Assembly: GCA_023055355.1 (NCBI GenBank)
Contig: JALJCS010000001.1
Coordinates: 73,263,381 to 73,327,380, forward strand
From: Agelaius tricolor
Taxonomy: Eukaryota > Chordata > Aves > Passeriformes > Icteridae
Direction of reading: 5' to 3'
DNA length: 64,000 nucleotides
The translations under genes and the position numbers were made by a program. The stretch's first letter is position 1. Each line of letters starts with the position of its first letter. The notes beneath the pieces were generated by a model. That model did no database searches, was not told the DNA's origin, and saw only the letters and a program-made list of their open reading frames with translations. Positions 45,330-57,929 of this stretch are shown here, one piece after another.

Positions 45330-45500
45330 ATCTACGTGACAATGAAAAGTATGAAAAAATGGAATAGTTCCCTACAGGGAGACATGGGAGCTCTATGCAA
45401 GAAAGTAGAACAAACTGGCAATTAATCTGAATTTGGCAGATGATGAGGCTGGATTAATTGATTTCTTTGCAATAGGCATGTTCAAGCCTACATACCCCCT
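45330..45500 (+). mobile_element. Possible ancient CR1-type 3' fragment
   Basis: 'AAATGGAATAGTTCCCTACA', 'CATGGGAGCTCTATGCAAG' and 'GATGATGAGGCTGGATTAAT' recall, in order, the 3' region of old CR1 copies (a 'GGAATA..CCC' block, 'GGAGCTCC', 'GGCTGGATTAGATG'). The match is by memory and incomplete. The small frame starting at 45433 lies partly in it. Confidence 0.4.
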
Positions 45501-47396
45501 CCTAGGTAAAGGAACCTCCAAGTTAAAAGGTTTTGGTTCCAAGAAGATGCTAGCTGGACTAGAATTAAAAAAAAGAAATAACATTATGAAACCCTTAATG
45601 GAAAAGAAATCTGGAGAAAATTCCAAACACAGATTTACACCATTCTTTTAGTCTTCTGGTTTTGGCATACTTTTTGTATAAAAAAAGATTAAAAATCAAA
45701 GAATTCATTGATATATTAAGTCAGTGAAATACAAGTATATCTAAAATCTGTTACAGGTAAACCAAGGACACCCATATCAGGTTCCTCACCCAAATAATAA
45801 TATAAAGCCTACCTGAGTCCCTTTTGGGATTTCAACCTTAGAAAATCAAATGTGCAGTTTATTCCGGATGAAGACTGTTTCTCTTATTATGAGCCCTCTG
45901 AATGCTGTGTTAATCAAAACACTAGGCTGAACTCTGAAGCTGAATTACCCATTTCATTTATTCTTTAAAATTTATTCGTTCCACATGTGACCAGAGCATG
46001 AGAATCCCAGACTCTCCTCCCCAAATCCCCACCTAAGATTTTCTTTACAGCCTCACACTGTCACAAAGCTTTGTCTTCCACTGGGGCTGGTGTTGACTGC
46101 CTTTTTGGCAGTTTTTCTATCTCATAATATTGCAAGGTAATACAGCAATACTATTTGTTTACCTTGCATCAGCTCTGAAGTTGTTTCAATGTTTCAATAC
46201 AGGAGCCTCTGTGCCAGAGAACTTCATCCAACGCAGTGCCTTTTCTGCAAAACTGCCAGAACCACACAACTCTGTCTTGCACAAGAGTAGCAGGAGAACT
46301 GTTGATTGAGAAATCCGGAACATCACCTCAAGGTTTTTGGGAAAGCTCTTTGCATTTTGTTGTCCATGTTAAGGGGACTAGGAATTCTTTTCAAATACCC
46401 TTATAAAGTAAAATTTACAAATCCAAACTGGCATTGAAGTAATGTACTTGCACTCATTCTCCAAAGAACATGAGGTTACTGCAGGTGTGATCCCTGAAAC
46501 GTCTTCCTCCCACCCATGTGCACACTGCCTACATCCAGCTGCCTGCATACACCATCAGTGCATGGTATAAGTGTGCTCCATTTGCAGCACAGCATTTGAA
46601 TTTTTGGCCTGCTTAACATTTGCTATCAATATGCTTTGCCACAGCTGTCAGATTAGTCAGGGCTGGGTGTTTTTTGTTGTTTTTTTTTCCTGTTTTATCT
46701 GAGTTGGCTTTATTCCCAGATTCCAGATAAAAGTGATAGTATTTTGCTTGACCATCCCATTCCAAGCGTTAAACACTGTGACTTCAGGCTTGGATGCTCT
46801 AATGGTGTGTTAAAACTGTCCAATTTTGAGTGCCTGCCCTCCCCTCTGCCCACACATGCATGCATAGCAAGCCACAGGAATACATTGCTGAGGTAAAAAA
46901 ATGTGTGGAGCCTCAGACTGGGAGTGTGTTGAGCTGCCAGTCATTGGAAGCTATAAAATAATCACTAGGGTTAAAATAACCAAAATGAAGAGTCCACAGA
47001 ATATGGCAACTGATAGAAATTGAAACCAAGTGTTTTTCAGGATTTTCCCTTAAGAAATGGTGGGGCACTGACCTCACACATTTTTGTGATGAGAAATTAC
47101 TGAACAAACTACTGGCTCTCAGATGAAAAAGAAACTCCATCTGCTGGGAAGTTTATCAGCAGAATGATTTTTGATAGACTGCTTGCATCATTTGGGATTT
47201 TATTTACCCCATTTAGGTCTCTGTTTGTTTAGTGCAGCAAACCTGGTGTTCAGGACTCTGTTAGAAACAAGAGATATCTATAGGTCACTTCACAATGCAG
47301 TGGAATTCTGTACCTCACATGCTGAACTGCAAAGCTGCATCTCTCTGCGTCTGGATTGTTTTAACTTTCATTCTGTTGATGCCACCTATGGTCAGA
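45501..47396. other. Unique stretch
   Basis: No gene or repeat recognised. Confidence 0.5.
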
Positions 47397-47477
47397 TATA
47401 TAAATGGCCCAGTTTAGGCAATATTTAATTCCTCTACATATAAATAGTCCAGTTTAGGCAATATTTAACTCCTTTAC
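47397..47477. repeat. 40-bp tandem duplication
   Basis: TATAAATGGCCCAGTTTAGG at 47399 recurs as TATAAATAGTCCAGTTTAGG at 47439, followed by CAATATTTAAYTCCTYTAC in both. The two adjacent copies have a period of exactly 40 bases and differ at about four positions. A one-off local duplication. Confidence 0.9.
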
Positions 47478-47799
47478 TCAATTTACCTGTTAATACATAA
47501 ATTACAGTGCTCTTCTACTCTCCTGGCTTAAAAATCACAGAATTTTTCACATGCATGTCTTTGATATGAGCAGCTAAAACTGTGATTTTGGAGGGCTGCT
47601 TCCTCTCACCTCAGTAAAAAGAACATATTTGAATGCAATTTTAGCTTTAGCTTTTTCTTAAATCAGGAGCTCTACATTTCTATACATCTGTTCCTGAGGC
47701 AGAAGTCAAGGTACCCAGTACAGGCACCATTATTTGGAAGATATTTCTTACATTTCTGTCACCTTGTCACATGAAACATGGAGAGAAGATTATGATAAT
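47478..47799. other. Unique spacer
   Basis: Nothing recognised. Confidence 0.5.
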
Positions 47800-48305
47800 T
47801 TCGGAGCCCCACTCAAAAAGATAGTGACAAATGGGAAAGTATTTAGTGAAGGGTGATTAGGATGGTTAGGAAACTGTGGACTATGACAGGTGAACTGAGG
47901 CTGATTAAAGTAGAATGCCTAACCTGGGGAAGAGAAATCTAAAGGGGATCTAATTGCTGTCTTTCACAACCTGCAGAGAAGATGGAGTCAGGCTTCTTTC
48001 AGGGGAGTGCAGTAACAGGACAAGTAGCCCAGGATGGAAGATGCAACCACAGATAATTTTATGGATGAAAAAATATGGAGAAAAATATTTATGGAGAAAA
48101 ATATTTACATAAGTGCAGGCAAATATTGGAGTAGGATACCCAGAGATGCTGTGAAATATCTGCCCTCAGAGATGTTCAATACTCAGCTGGTAGAAGTCCT
48201 CTTCTACCTATTTTAATTTTGCTCTGCTTTATATTGGAGGTTGGATCAGAAGATTGCCAGACATCCTCTCCAACTCAAATTATTCTTTAAGTGTATAATT
48301 CTATC
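47800..48305 (+). mobile_element. Old CR1 LINE 3' region
   Basis: Plus-strand blocks in order: 'AACTGAGGCTGATTAAAGTA', 'AACCTGGGGAAGAGAAATC', 'GGGGATCTAATTGCTGTCTT', 'AGATGGAGTCAGGCTTCTTT', 'GTAACAGGACAAGTAGCC', 'TACCCAGAGATGCTGTGAAA', 'GAGATGTTCAATACTCAGCT', then 'GGAGGTTGGATCAGAAGATT' and 'CTCTCCAACTC'. This is a complete 3' region of an older CR1 type ending in a decayed 'TGTATAATTCTATC'. A 'TATGGAGAAAAATATT' unit is duplicated near 48073-48105. Confidence 0.85.
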
Positions 48306-51125
48306 AAAATTATCTACAGTGCAATAGCAGTCAAAATATCTGTGGCAGATCCTCTAATCTGGAAAGGCAATGTAGAAGCACATTAGCATTTCTAGCTTGT
48401 TCTCCTTTTCTTTGGAATTCCCCAGAGCACTGTCATTTGCTACTTGTCGCATTAGAACAAAACAGTGCATCTTTTGGCACATGTAACATTTTATAGACAA
48501 AGGAACTAAGTTGTTTGGATTCAGCAGAAAGCCAGAGGGACACTAACACAACCATGCAAAACAGTTACAGGAGTCAAACTTCTGAAAGAGCATCTTAATC
48601 TCAGTCTAATAATGTATTTCAGTGAATATTATGAAAATGTGTTGATTATAGAAAATCAAAAATGTAACCAGAAGATTTTTTTTGTCTGTTTGTTTGCAAA
48701 TTCTGGCCACTGCTAATGTGAAAATGTTCTTCTCTGAAGATTCTGGCCTCCATGACAGTCTCTGTATCTGTCATTTTGATTCCTTTTCAGATATCATTTC
48801 AGATATCATCTGAAAACACTTTTTTCACTCCCTCAAGCCAGTGTCTCGTTTTTTGCCCCCATGCAGTTACTAGGAATGAAAGATATGCATGAAAAGTGAA
48901 AAAGGATCACATGATGAAAGCAAATTAAAATCCCCTTAGAACATATCATACTCAAATGCATAAATCCAGGGCTTCTTCAGAGATGGATTCTGGGCTGCAA
49001 GGCTTCACTACAAGGTTAGCTTCTTATATCAGTGCTGTATTTGACTTTAAAAGAAGAATGATTTACAGAAAATGATGAAAGACAAATAAAGAGACCACAT
49101 GCTAGTATATAAAAAGACAGAGACAGAAAATTGTTTTTTTATGAACTAGGAGCAGCCTGTTACTTTACATTTGAACCATGCCACTTGTAATAGATCATAA
49201 ACTGTAACATCTCACCTCTTTTTTTCCTTACTGTTCAAAATTGATGACCAAGGTTGCAGTTTGGCTCTTCGGTCTCAATCCCCCAGTAAGTAGCATTTAG
49301 GCCACATGAATTCTGGTTTTTGTGCATGCATCTCATTCCTCACTGAAAAGATGCAGCAAAACTGTGTTGGAGTTCTCATGGCACAAGGTCAGCTGGCACC
49401 ACCAGATCACAAATACCTCTCTCCCAAACATCCTGCTGACTGACTTTCTCCTTCTCTCTGGACCTTGGGCTGTTTTCATTATTTTAGGGTGAAAGTTTTC
49501 AGCTCATCTGCAGGCTTAGCCTCAGCCCCTCTTGCTGGAAGGCCATTCTTTTCTCTTTCACTTGTCTTCTGGCTATGAGGGCCACCATTGTGCTTTCCCT
49601 TTTGTAATGCTTAAAACACCACTGTTTTTTCCTTCTGACACTACCTGTGCCTGCTTTCCCCAGTTTTGTCAGGCCTGTTAAATGGGAGAGATGGGATGGG
49701 ATGTGGGGGATTAAACAATTTATGCCTTTTCTTTGCTGACTGGCTTAAATTAACAGGTTTGGAATTTGAGGTCTTATAAATATGAGGTTTTAAAAATTCC
49801 CCTGGGAAATTTAAGGAGGCCTACAGAGGTTTAGCTGAATGTGAAGATTAATGGCCTACATATTTTTTTAACTAAGCTGTTTATTGTCTGGAAGTTGACT
49901 TATTATACTGAAAATACAGAGAGAAAAAGATAGGGAAAGAAAGGGCTTTTTTGGTAGGTGAAAGTACTTTATAAGTTTGTATGATTCTAAGCCAACAAAC
50001 ACCTCTGCCTTTCCAACATAAAGTTGGTTTTCATTTTAATATTTTAATACAGTATATAATGCCTATGCCACTATATGGCTATCATAGCAGGAAAGACACT
50101 TTTATAATTAAGTGCATTAAAATGTTCTTCTCTGGAAGTTAATATTTTGTAATACTAGACTTCACACGTGGAATGTTCAGAATGTTCAGTACAAATCCCT
50201 ATTTTTTTTTGGTGTGTTGGGCAAAAATCAATTTTAATGCTAAATTTGCTTTTGATATGGTCCAATAACAATGCAAAATGAATGAAGACTAATAAAATAA
50301 CACAAAGTTAAATGCAAGTCTGAATTCTAGCCTTCACTATCATTTTACCTGGATTTGATAAATGACATTGCCTGCATTCTAGACAGTATGAGTTGTCATA
50401 TTTTTCTAAGATCTTGTCTAGCAGAAAAGTTAATGCATTTTCTCTCTCTCTCTCTGAATTTCTCAGTGTGGTAATTGCTATGTATTTTTAAATTTAATTT
50501 AATTTTATTCTTTGAGATGAGAACTTTAAGTTGTTCTGTCAGGATGTCCTTTGATGCCAGGTGCATGTCAAATTTGTGGACACACACATGGTTTAGAGAC
50601 TCTATTCATACTTTGCACATTAACAAATGAATCATCTAGAAACCATATTATCAAATTTTCTTTGACAGCCCCAAATTCATTTACTTGACATTAGCAGTTT
50701 TTTTTCCTAAAAGGCTTGCATGAAATCTTCCCTTAATCTACCCATTTGCTATGAAAGAAAAATGTGAAGAATGTAAAGAATTCAAACTTGCTGACTTTTC
50801 GTTACTTCTTCTTTTCTGTCTCTCCCTTCTTTGTTGCAATTATGCAAAAGTTGTTTTAGCTCTATATTAACATTCAGATTCTAAGATTTTTTGTTTTAAA
50901 TACTCCTAAAGATTAAATATGCAAACTAAAATATATTAATAGAATAATCCTGTGTTATTAGTTTTTTTTTCTTTTTCTACCATTTTGTATCTTTTTCTAA
51001 ATAAAATTTCATTGAGGAAATAAATTTATTTATGCTTTCATTTTGAGGAAAAAATGCTGACTAACCTTGCAAAGAAAATGAGGAAGAGGAGCTAAAAGAA
51101 GTGTGAGTCACAGAAAGTGAAGGTA
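48306..51125. other. Unique AT-rich stretch
   Basis: No gene or interspersed repeat recognised. Short inverted and direct repeats occur at 48786-48818 (TTTTCAGAT ... ATCTGAAAA around a repeated TTCAGATATCA). A short TC run lies at 50440-50455. Confidence 0.5.
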
Positions 51126-51585
51126 TGAACAGGTTTAGAATGAGATATTAATTTTCTTCATAGTAGCTTTTATGATGCTATGTTTTGGATTTTTCACTAA
51201 AACTGTGCTAGTGCAGTGTTTTAGCTATTGCTGAATTGTGCTTACACAACATCAGGGTCTTCCCTGCTTAGAAGTAGCCTGGGGGTGGACAAGAAGCTGG
51301 GAGGGGTCACAGCCAGGACAGCTGACCCCAGCTGGCCCAAGGGACATCCCAGGCCGTGTGGCACCGTGCAGCAGATAAAGCTGAGGGTCAGAAGAAGGAC
51401 ATTCAGAGGGCCCTTTGTCTTCCCAAGTCACTCTTATGTGTGATGGAGCCCTGCTCTCCTGGGGATGGCTGAACACCTGCCTGCCCATGGGAACTGGTGA
51501 ACTAATTCTGTTTTGCTTTGCTTGCTGCTTTTGCTTTTCCTATCAAACTGTCCTTATCTCAGGCCACAAATTTGGTTGCATTGTC
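51126..51585 (+). mobile_element. LTR, same family as the 5.6 kb copy, 3'-truncated
   Basis: Plus-strand copy starting TGAACAGG at 51126. Blocks in order are 'ATTAATTTTCTTCATAGTAG', 'GCTATGTTTTGGATTTTTCA', 'TGGGAGGGGTCACAGCCAGG', 'ACAGCTGACCCCAGCTGGCC', 'GTGATGGAGCCCTGCTCTCC', 'GAACACCTGCCTGCCCATGG', then 'CTTTTCCTATCAAACTGTCC' and 'TTATCTCAGGCCAC'. The TATA box is degenerate (GATAAAG) and the polyadenylation signal has become ATCAAA. The U5 end is not recognisable. No target duplication found. Confidence 0.85.
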
Positions 51586-53394
51586 TTCTCAGTGGAGGTT
51601 CACATTCTCAGAGCCAAATTGATTACTACTTTTAAGAATTTTACATGAGAATTTTATGTCACATAAGACTGAAAACAATAATTTCAAGATTTTTTTTGCC
51701 TTCTTCTCTAATGATTTGTGCCATACTTCTTCAAACTTTCTGGAAGCACTTCATCTTGAGGACTTGGACACTTCCCTCATCTCTCCTGTTCCCTGCCTGC
51801 AGGTATGGCAGTTCTTCAGTCTGTTCTCAAGGTCCTATATATGACTTGGGGTGCTTGGAACCATTTATTGCCCATATACATTAAGACTTCATTTCCACCA
51901 ATGCCCTGCAGAAGTACAAATAGCTAGGGTAAGAGTAATTGTAAACTGCTGAGGGAAAACTGAGTTTGAGACATATGAGTCTCCCTTGGTAGCTGCAATT
52001 ATATCTACACAATGCTTCTGCTGCGGGCAGAGCCACCTGACACCACTGTTTCTCCAGGGTATAAATTCTTTAATTGCATACATGACTAGAAGTGGGAATT
52101 AACCTACATAAGTGTGAGGCTGTTGGAGAATGTAAGAGGAAAACTACTGCACATCACACATTTTTTTTCTCAAAAAACTGGATCCTTTTTCTTCATTAAA
52201 CCAAGCCGCCACACTCTTTTCATTGGGGACTTCCGAGAACGCTTGGGCTTTATTGCTGGTCTTTCTATGTTTCCATGTTTGGGTGTTGGGTTCAATTGCT
52301 GTTTTTTCTAAGTGTTTGTTTTACACCAACACCTCTGCAGAGAAGTATTGCCTACATTTGTAAAAGCCACTTCCCTTGCACAAGTTTAACAAAAATTTTA
52401 CTATTATAAAGAAATTAATTAGTATTCTAATCAGTTTGCTGGTGCCTATCTGATCACTTTGGAGTCATATATACTTCTGAGATGGGCTCTTTTTCTCTAC
52501 TATAAGCCAATCTTCCTTCATAACTTATGCACTCAGACCCTTAATAATTTTGCATGGCCTTTGCTGCGCATTTTCATTATCAGCAATGTCCTTCCTATAA
52601 TAAGTAGAGTTGATTCAGCTGATACTCATTAGATATGCTGTCTCCTCCAAATACCAAATGTTCCTGCAATATTCTGAGGGATTTCAGTGAATGTGGTGTA
52701 GGAAGATGAAAGTGAGGGAGACAGCCATCTAATCTTCCAAACTTAAGTGTCATTTGGTTTGCAATGACTTTGAATATCAATTTACGTAGCTGTGAATCAG
52801 CTGTCATGTTTGGTTGTATACTCTGCTGGCTCCATGTATGATCATGTATCATGTCCCTTTCTAACACCTTCCCCTCAACATAATCATACACAGGGAAGAG
52901 AATTCTGCATTTGCTTGATACAGTGATGTGAGTTGATGAAGCCCCTTTAGTCCCTGGAAATCAATCCCAGTTCACTGTGTTAGGAGGTAAATGGGGCACT
53001 CATATCAGCTTCTGCAGATGCTCACTTGTTTCTCTGTACATGGGCTTGATCTATAACTAAATGACATCTTGATTTGGCCCAAATTTCTTTAGCAGTGAGA
53101 TCAGCACTAACAATATGAGGCCAAAATATGGCCTCTGTAATTCTGGTGGCTTCAAAAGAGCTGTGTTGAAAGGTAAATTAATAGGAAATTTGGCTTAAGG
53201 AGACCAGAAATACACATTATTCCTAATGTAGTCTTATTACTGACCTATTTAACAAAAAAAGACACTGATTATATATACAATGTAAATCCCAAGGCCTTTT
53301 CTGCTTCTGCCAAACACTGTAGAGAGGGATTTACTGCATTATCCATTATCATGTCCAAGTCTATTCTTGGTTTGTATTGTGCTTCATTTTAGGC
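51586..53394. other. Unique stretch
   Basis: No gene or repeat recognised. The region just after 51585 could hold the lost end of the LTR. Confidence 0.5.
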
Positions 53395-53600
53395 TATAGT
53401 CTCTGTGGATAGTTTTGATCCTCCCTTCTCTCATTACTTTATGCTTCTCTATGCTGAACTGCATAAGCCAATTATCAGACCATAAACCTCATCTATCCAA
53501 AACATTTTGAATGCGTGTGCTCTGTGCCTTTGTGGCTGCTGCCCTCCTACTATTTTGTGCCATTATCAAACAAAGGCATATTTTAAATATTGTCATACAC
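53395..53600 (-). mobile_element. Ancient CR1/L3-like LINE fragment
   Basis: The plus strand carries 'TATGCTGAACTGCATAAGCC', 'AATTATCAGACCATAAACC', 'CATCTATCCAAAACATTTTG' and 'GTGCCATTATCAAACAAAGG'. In order, these match the inverted downstream part of an ancient LINE whose RT section is seen at 27285-28150. Strongly diverged and non-coding. Confidence 0.5.
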
Positions 53601-53650
53601 GCCCCCTGGCCCCTTTCAAAGTAATTCTTAATTAGATAATGATTAATTAG

Positions 53651-53712
53651 ATGTTTGTAAAGTACTCTGAAAAAACAAAGTGGTATAGAAGTGCAAAGTA
53701 TTATTATTAATA
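53651..53712 (+). repeat. Ancient amniote SINE/LINE tail
   Basis: 'ATGTTTGTAAAGTACTCTGA', a spacer, then 'GTGGTATAGAAGTGCAAAGT' and ATTATTATTAA follow the old tail 'TGTAAAGCGCTTTGAG...GGCGCTATATAAATGC' with its ATT repeats. The same tail appears inverted at 32407-32462. Family placement is uncertain (AmnSINE-, MIR- or L3-like). Confidence 0.6.
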
Positions 53713-56700
53713 TGCATCATCAGTGTTATTAATACAGAGCTTTGCTGCGGCAGCCCTGTCACTGCATTCGTCCTCCTGAATTGTCCACTCTTTTCCAGAA
53801 CAAACGATTTTCTCTTTACAAGGCAGCTTTTAATCCAATTCAGAGCATTTACCCTTTGTAATGTGCTCTCTGACTTACTAAAGAAATCACTCTGTAGTGT
53901 CATGCGGCACCAGGAGCAGTTGTGAAATGCAGACGGATTCTGTGACCATCCTTTTCCCATGCATTAACAATCCAGCAATGTGTTCAAAGAATTCAAGCCA
54001 AATTGGCACACATGCTTTTCTTTTCAAGAATCCATGTAGTATCACCCTTACTGGGGGTGTTGCACTGTATTGTGAGTACCCCTGTTGTGCAAAAAAAAAA
54101 ATGCAGAGAACAAGACTGCTGACCTCGTCAGATGAAGCTCGGCAGGAATGCAGAAGATTGGCTTGGTTAGTTTCAAATGCTGAATTAAAAGAGAGAAAAG
54201 AGGGAAGACACGTTTAAAAGGGACAAGGCATTTTTTCCATGATAATGCCCTGTTCCATGCCAAGACATCTACCTGAAAGTTTACAGAGATGCTGGCTTGA
54301 ATTTTCCAAAAAAATCTTCTAAAAGTCAATAAAATAGTTCTAAGCCCAAAGCCATCTAAACTGTAAATAGCCTTTTCTGCTGAAAATTATGCTTTCAGTT
54401 AACACAATAGATGCAAATACACTCACTTGGCAGTCTCTGCTCATCTACATCTGTTGGAACAGTGTGAGATCTGCTTGCCTGTTGGTCAGAGTCTTGCTCC
54501 AATGTACAGGTTCCAGGCAATTAAAAGTTTACACAGACAGACTTGAAAACACTATGGAAAAATTCGCTTTTCTTCAGGAAGCCCCTTCACTGTGCCAACC
54601 CAACAACATTGGAAACATATGCCAGCTAGAGTTAATTACTCTAGATTATACTAATATGACATGCAGAAGGAAATGGAGGCTGAGAGTCCATAGTTCTTAG
54701 TAGCTGCCAACAAGAAAAGCTGTATTGCCCTAGGTGCTACAAAGCCTGTATGGACCACACTGGGGTATAATCATTAGAGCCAAGTTGAAAGAAGAAATAT
54801 TGAAATAGCTAATAAAAGAAATTGAAATTTGGAACTTGTACCAAGAAATCACCAGTCTACCAGTGGTAGTCAGCAGCAGCCTTACAGAACAGGGGAGTAG
54901 AAAACAAGATCTATAGTCAATAACCTTTACCTCTAGGAAAAGATGCTGAATGGGACTGTGCATAGTGCAGTTATAGCTTTGCCTAGCAGGTTAGCCATCT
55001 GACTCCTAGTCCACAGTCTAAACTGAGACAAAAATCAATAGCAAAAATCCCCTATAGCTACATGATCCAAAGCCAATAAAGCTGGAAACATTTTCTGGAA
55101 TGAAAGTTGTTTTGCTTTTATGTTGCTGACCTTCCCAAGGCTAAATAGGTAATCAGTGATTCTATTGTTTTCTGTTCCTTTTGTTTGTTCTAGTACATGT
55201 CAGGCTCTGCACAACTGAGTCTTTGTCCCCTGTATTTAATAGTCATAATAAATATGACTAGACAGCCTTTAAAAAGACATTCTAAAAGACACCCATAGGT
55301 TTGCAAAAATAGCCTAAAACCTCCTAGAGATCTAGATCTTATATATACATCAACATGTGATGACCAATAAAAGCTTCTAATACAGATGTTCCAAGAGAAT
55401 GAAAATCTGTGTTAGGTAAAATCAGCACATAGGCTACAGCTCCAAACCATGTGGTCATAGTTTTTACAACTTGATATCATAACACCTAAGCAGGGAGCTT
55501 GGGCTAGGTTGCTGATTTTCTTTTGTGTTTTGTTCTCATTAAAAATTCAAAAGAAAGTAACAATCCTGGACTTTCCCGTTGAAGAAAATATGTTTATTAC
55601 AGACTAATGTTATGAAGTGTTTCAAAAAGATGCACATCTCATAATTTAGGACAGATGAATGGTGATGAAGTTAGCTGTGCCTTCAACTGGTGAAAGCTTT
55701 CTGGTCTCTGGTCTACAAACATATCTTCCACACTCATTTAAAAAAGCGCCACAGAAATGTAACACCTCTCTGCTGCTGATTGAAGTAAATGATATTTCTT
55801 TCTTGTGGGAGCTCTACAGGAGCAAATATCACAGAAAGAGATGTGCTGAAGTCAGCTGTTGTGTCCAGGATAGTCAAAGGGACAGAATTTGACTCTTTGC
55901 CTGGGATTTCCACCATAGAAAAAAAAAAAAAAAAAAAAAAAAAGAAAAAAAAAAGGAAAAAAAGAAGCTGTGGCCATCTTCAATAAAAACTGGTTTTTGC
56001 TGAACTTCTCTATGACACCAAAAGACAATGGATAGAAATTGTGCAGGTGTGTGCATCCGTTTGAGTGGTACAGCCTAGTCAACTTACATATATGTATATT
56101 GGAAACCTAGTTAACAAAATACTCAACTGCTAGGAACATCGGTTTATGAAGAACATTGGTCTTGTAAAATGAAGAGTGAGGATGAAGGTCTTGCACTGCA
56201 TTGCCAAGACAGCTGTGGGTGAACTGTGCCTGGAGCAGTGTGAGCGATCACACACATGTAAATTTGTGGTGGGGTCTTTATAAATCAGATTTCTTATATT
56301 TCCAGCTTTATTTCTTTCACTTTATAGCTTCTGCTGCTCTTTGTTGACACATGTAAAGTCTCCTACTACCTCTTTCTGGCATATTTTATGCTTTGTCCAT
56401 TCTTTGCTTAACCAATAATTCTGCAGTTTACTTGAACATGCCCAAATTAAAAATCCACATTAATATGCTTACATAATCAAAGTTTATATGCATATGCCTG
56501 GATATGTACCTCTTTTTCTGGGCAAATCTTTAAGGTTGGTGTAAATCAATTTACTCAATTTTTTTTAAAAAACAAAGTTTTTCCTTTATTTGAATAAAGG
56601 GAATTTGAGGTCATGATTAATTTTATTTTGTGTGCATCATATTCAACAGCTGCTCTTCAATTATTTCTTTCAGACATTAAAAAAAACCCTTCAAAAAACA

Positions 56701-57929
56701 AGAATACATGAAAAAAATTAAACTCTGGGATCACAGCTGGTGGTTTTGACTTAGATAATATAACTGGGTTCATTAGATATGAAGTGTGTGGTACAGATAC
56801 AATGCAACATCTCTTGAAGGAAAAATGTTTCCTGCTGCTTTCTTGCACTTTTGGGCTAAGCAGAGTGAAAAAATTTCCTTTAACAGTGACTAAGTTCATG
56901 CATATGGATAGATCTTGTGGCATAGGCAATGCACATCTTGGTTCTCACTGTAAATTGATTGTCAAAACTTTTAAATGGCCATAATATGTAAAATATTTTT
57001 ACTCAGATGTAATTTTAATGTCTTTAATTTTCTAATTTCTAGTGTTTCTTTAGTGTCTACACTGCAAAATTTCCTCTAGGCTCTCTTTTGAAAGGTATGA
57101 GACCCCTTTCTCCACATTAAATAATAGACATCTTTGTAAAGATATGGATTTAGTGAAAAAAACCCTCAAATGTTAAATGTTTGGTTTAAAAGAAAGTATA
57201 ACAACCCAGTTTGTCTGATGCTTGCAAACCATTCTGATTGTTATCCAAATAATAAAAATAAATACACAATAATACCTGAAATTTGTGCATAAAATAATAA
57301 TTTCAGTAATGGTTTCAGGAAAAGCAAGCATTTCCCAATATTTTTCCAAGAGACAATTTTATAATAGATATAATGGAAAAAATATGAGTACATTTAAAAT
57401 GTTTAATAAAACACATCATAATTTCCTAAATTTTTGTTAGCCATTGTAATATTTAGAATATTTCCTTTGTTGAGCTACCAATGGCTCGGATTTTCCATGG
57501 TAATGATTAAGCAAGTTTATTATTTCTCATTCTATGTCAAAATCACTTTCATAAACAGGTCTTATTGTATAGATAAGAAGAACATATACTTTTATAGACA
57601 ACAAGCATACAATCTGACTGCTCTGTCTGAACAGGATAAAAGAATTTCACATAATAGGATTATCTCCATCTCACTTAACTTCATCCATCCAGAAATTAGA
57701 TGTCTATCGGTGGGTAATTGTGTAGCCTCTCTCTGTTGCCATTGTAGCCAGGGAGGAAGCAGAAGGAACCTGCAGGCAGTTAAAATTTGTTTCGATAAAA
57801 GCACTGCTTGAAAATTATTAGTTAAACAGAATAATAGAGATCAGAGTAATTTCTGAGGCATTCAAATAAAATGGCATTAGATTGTGTTGAAGGAGAACAC
57901 AGTGGTCTCAAGACAAGCTGCTGTAGGCA
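53713..57929. other. Unique stretch with one poly-A tract
   Basis: No gene recognised. Frames such as 53897-54217 and 57434-57811 have no signature. The sequence before the poly-A tract (55640-55918) was checked as a possible retrocopy body and not recognised. Confidence 0.5.
55919..55966. repeat. Poly-A tract, interrupted
   Basis: A run of 25 A followed by further A blocks with single G interruptions, 48 bases in all. It produces lysine-rich frames on the plus and phenylalanine-rich frames on the minus strand, which are artefacts. Confidence 0.92.

Noticed and set aside
55640..55966. Sequence before the poly-A tract as a processed retrocopy with its tail
   Set aside because: No gene body, target duplication or polyadenylation signal was recognised before the A tract, and the 77-codon frame there stops early and resembles nothing known.
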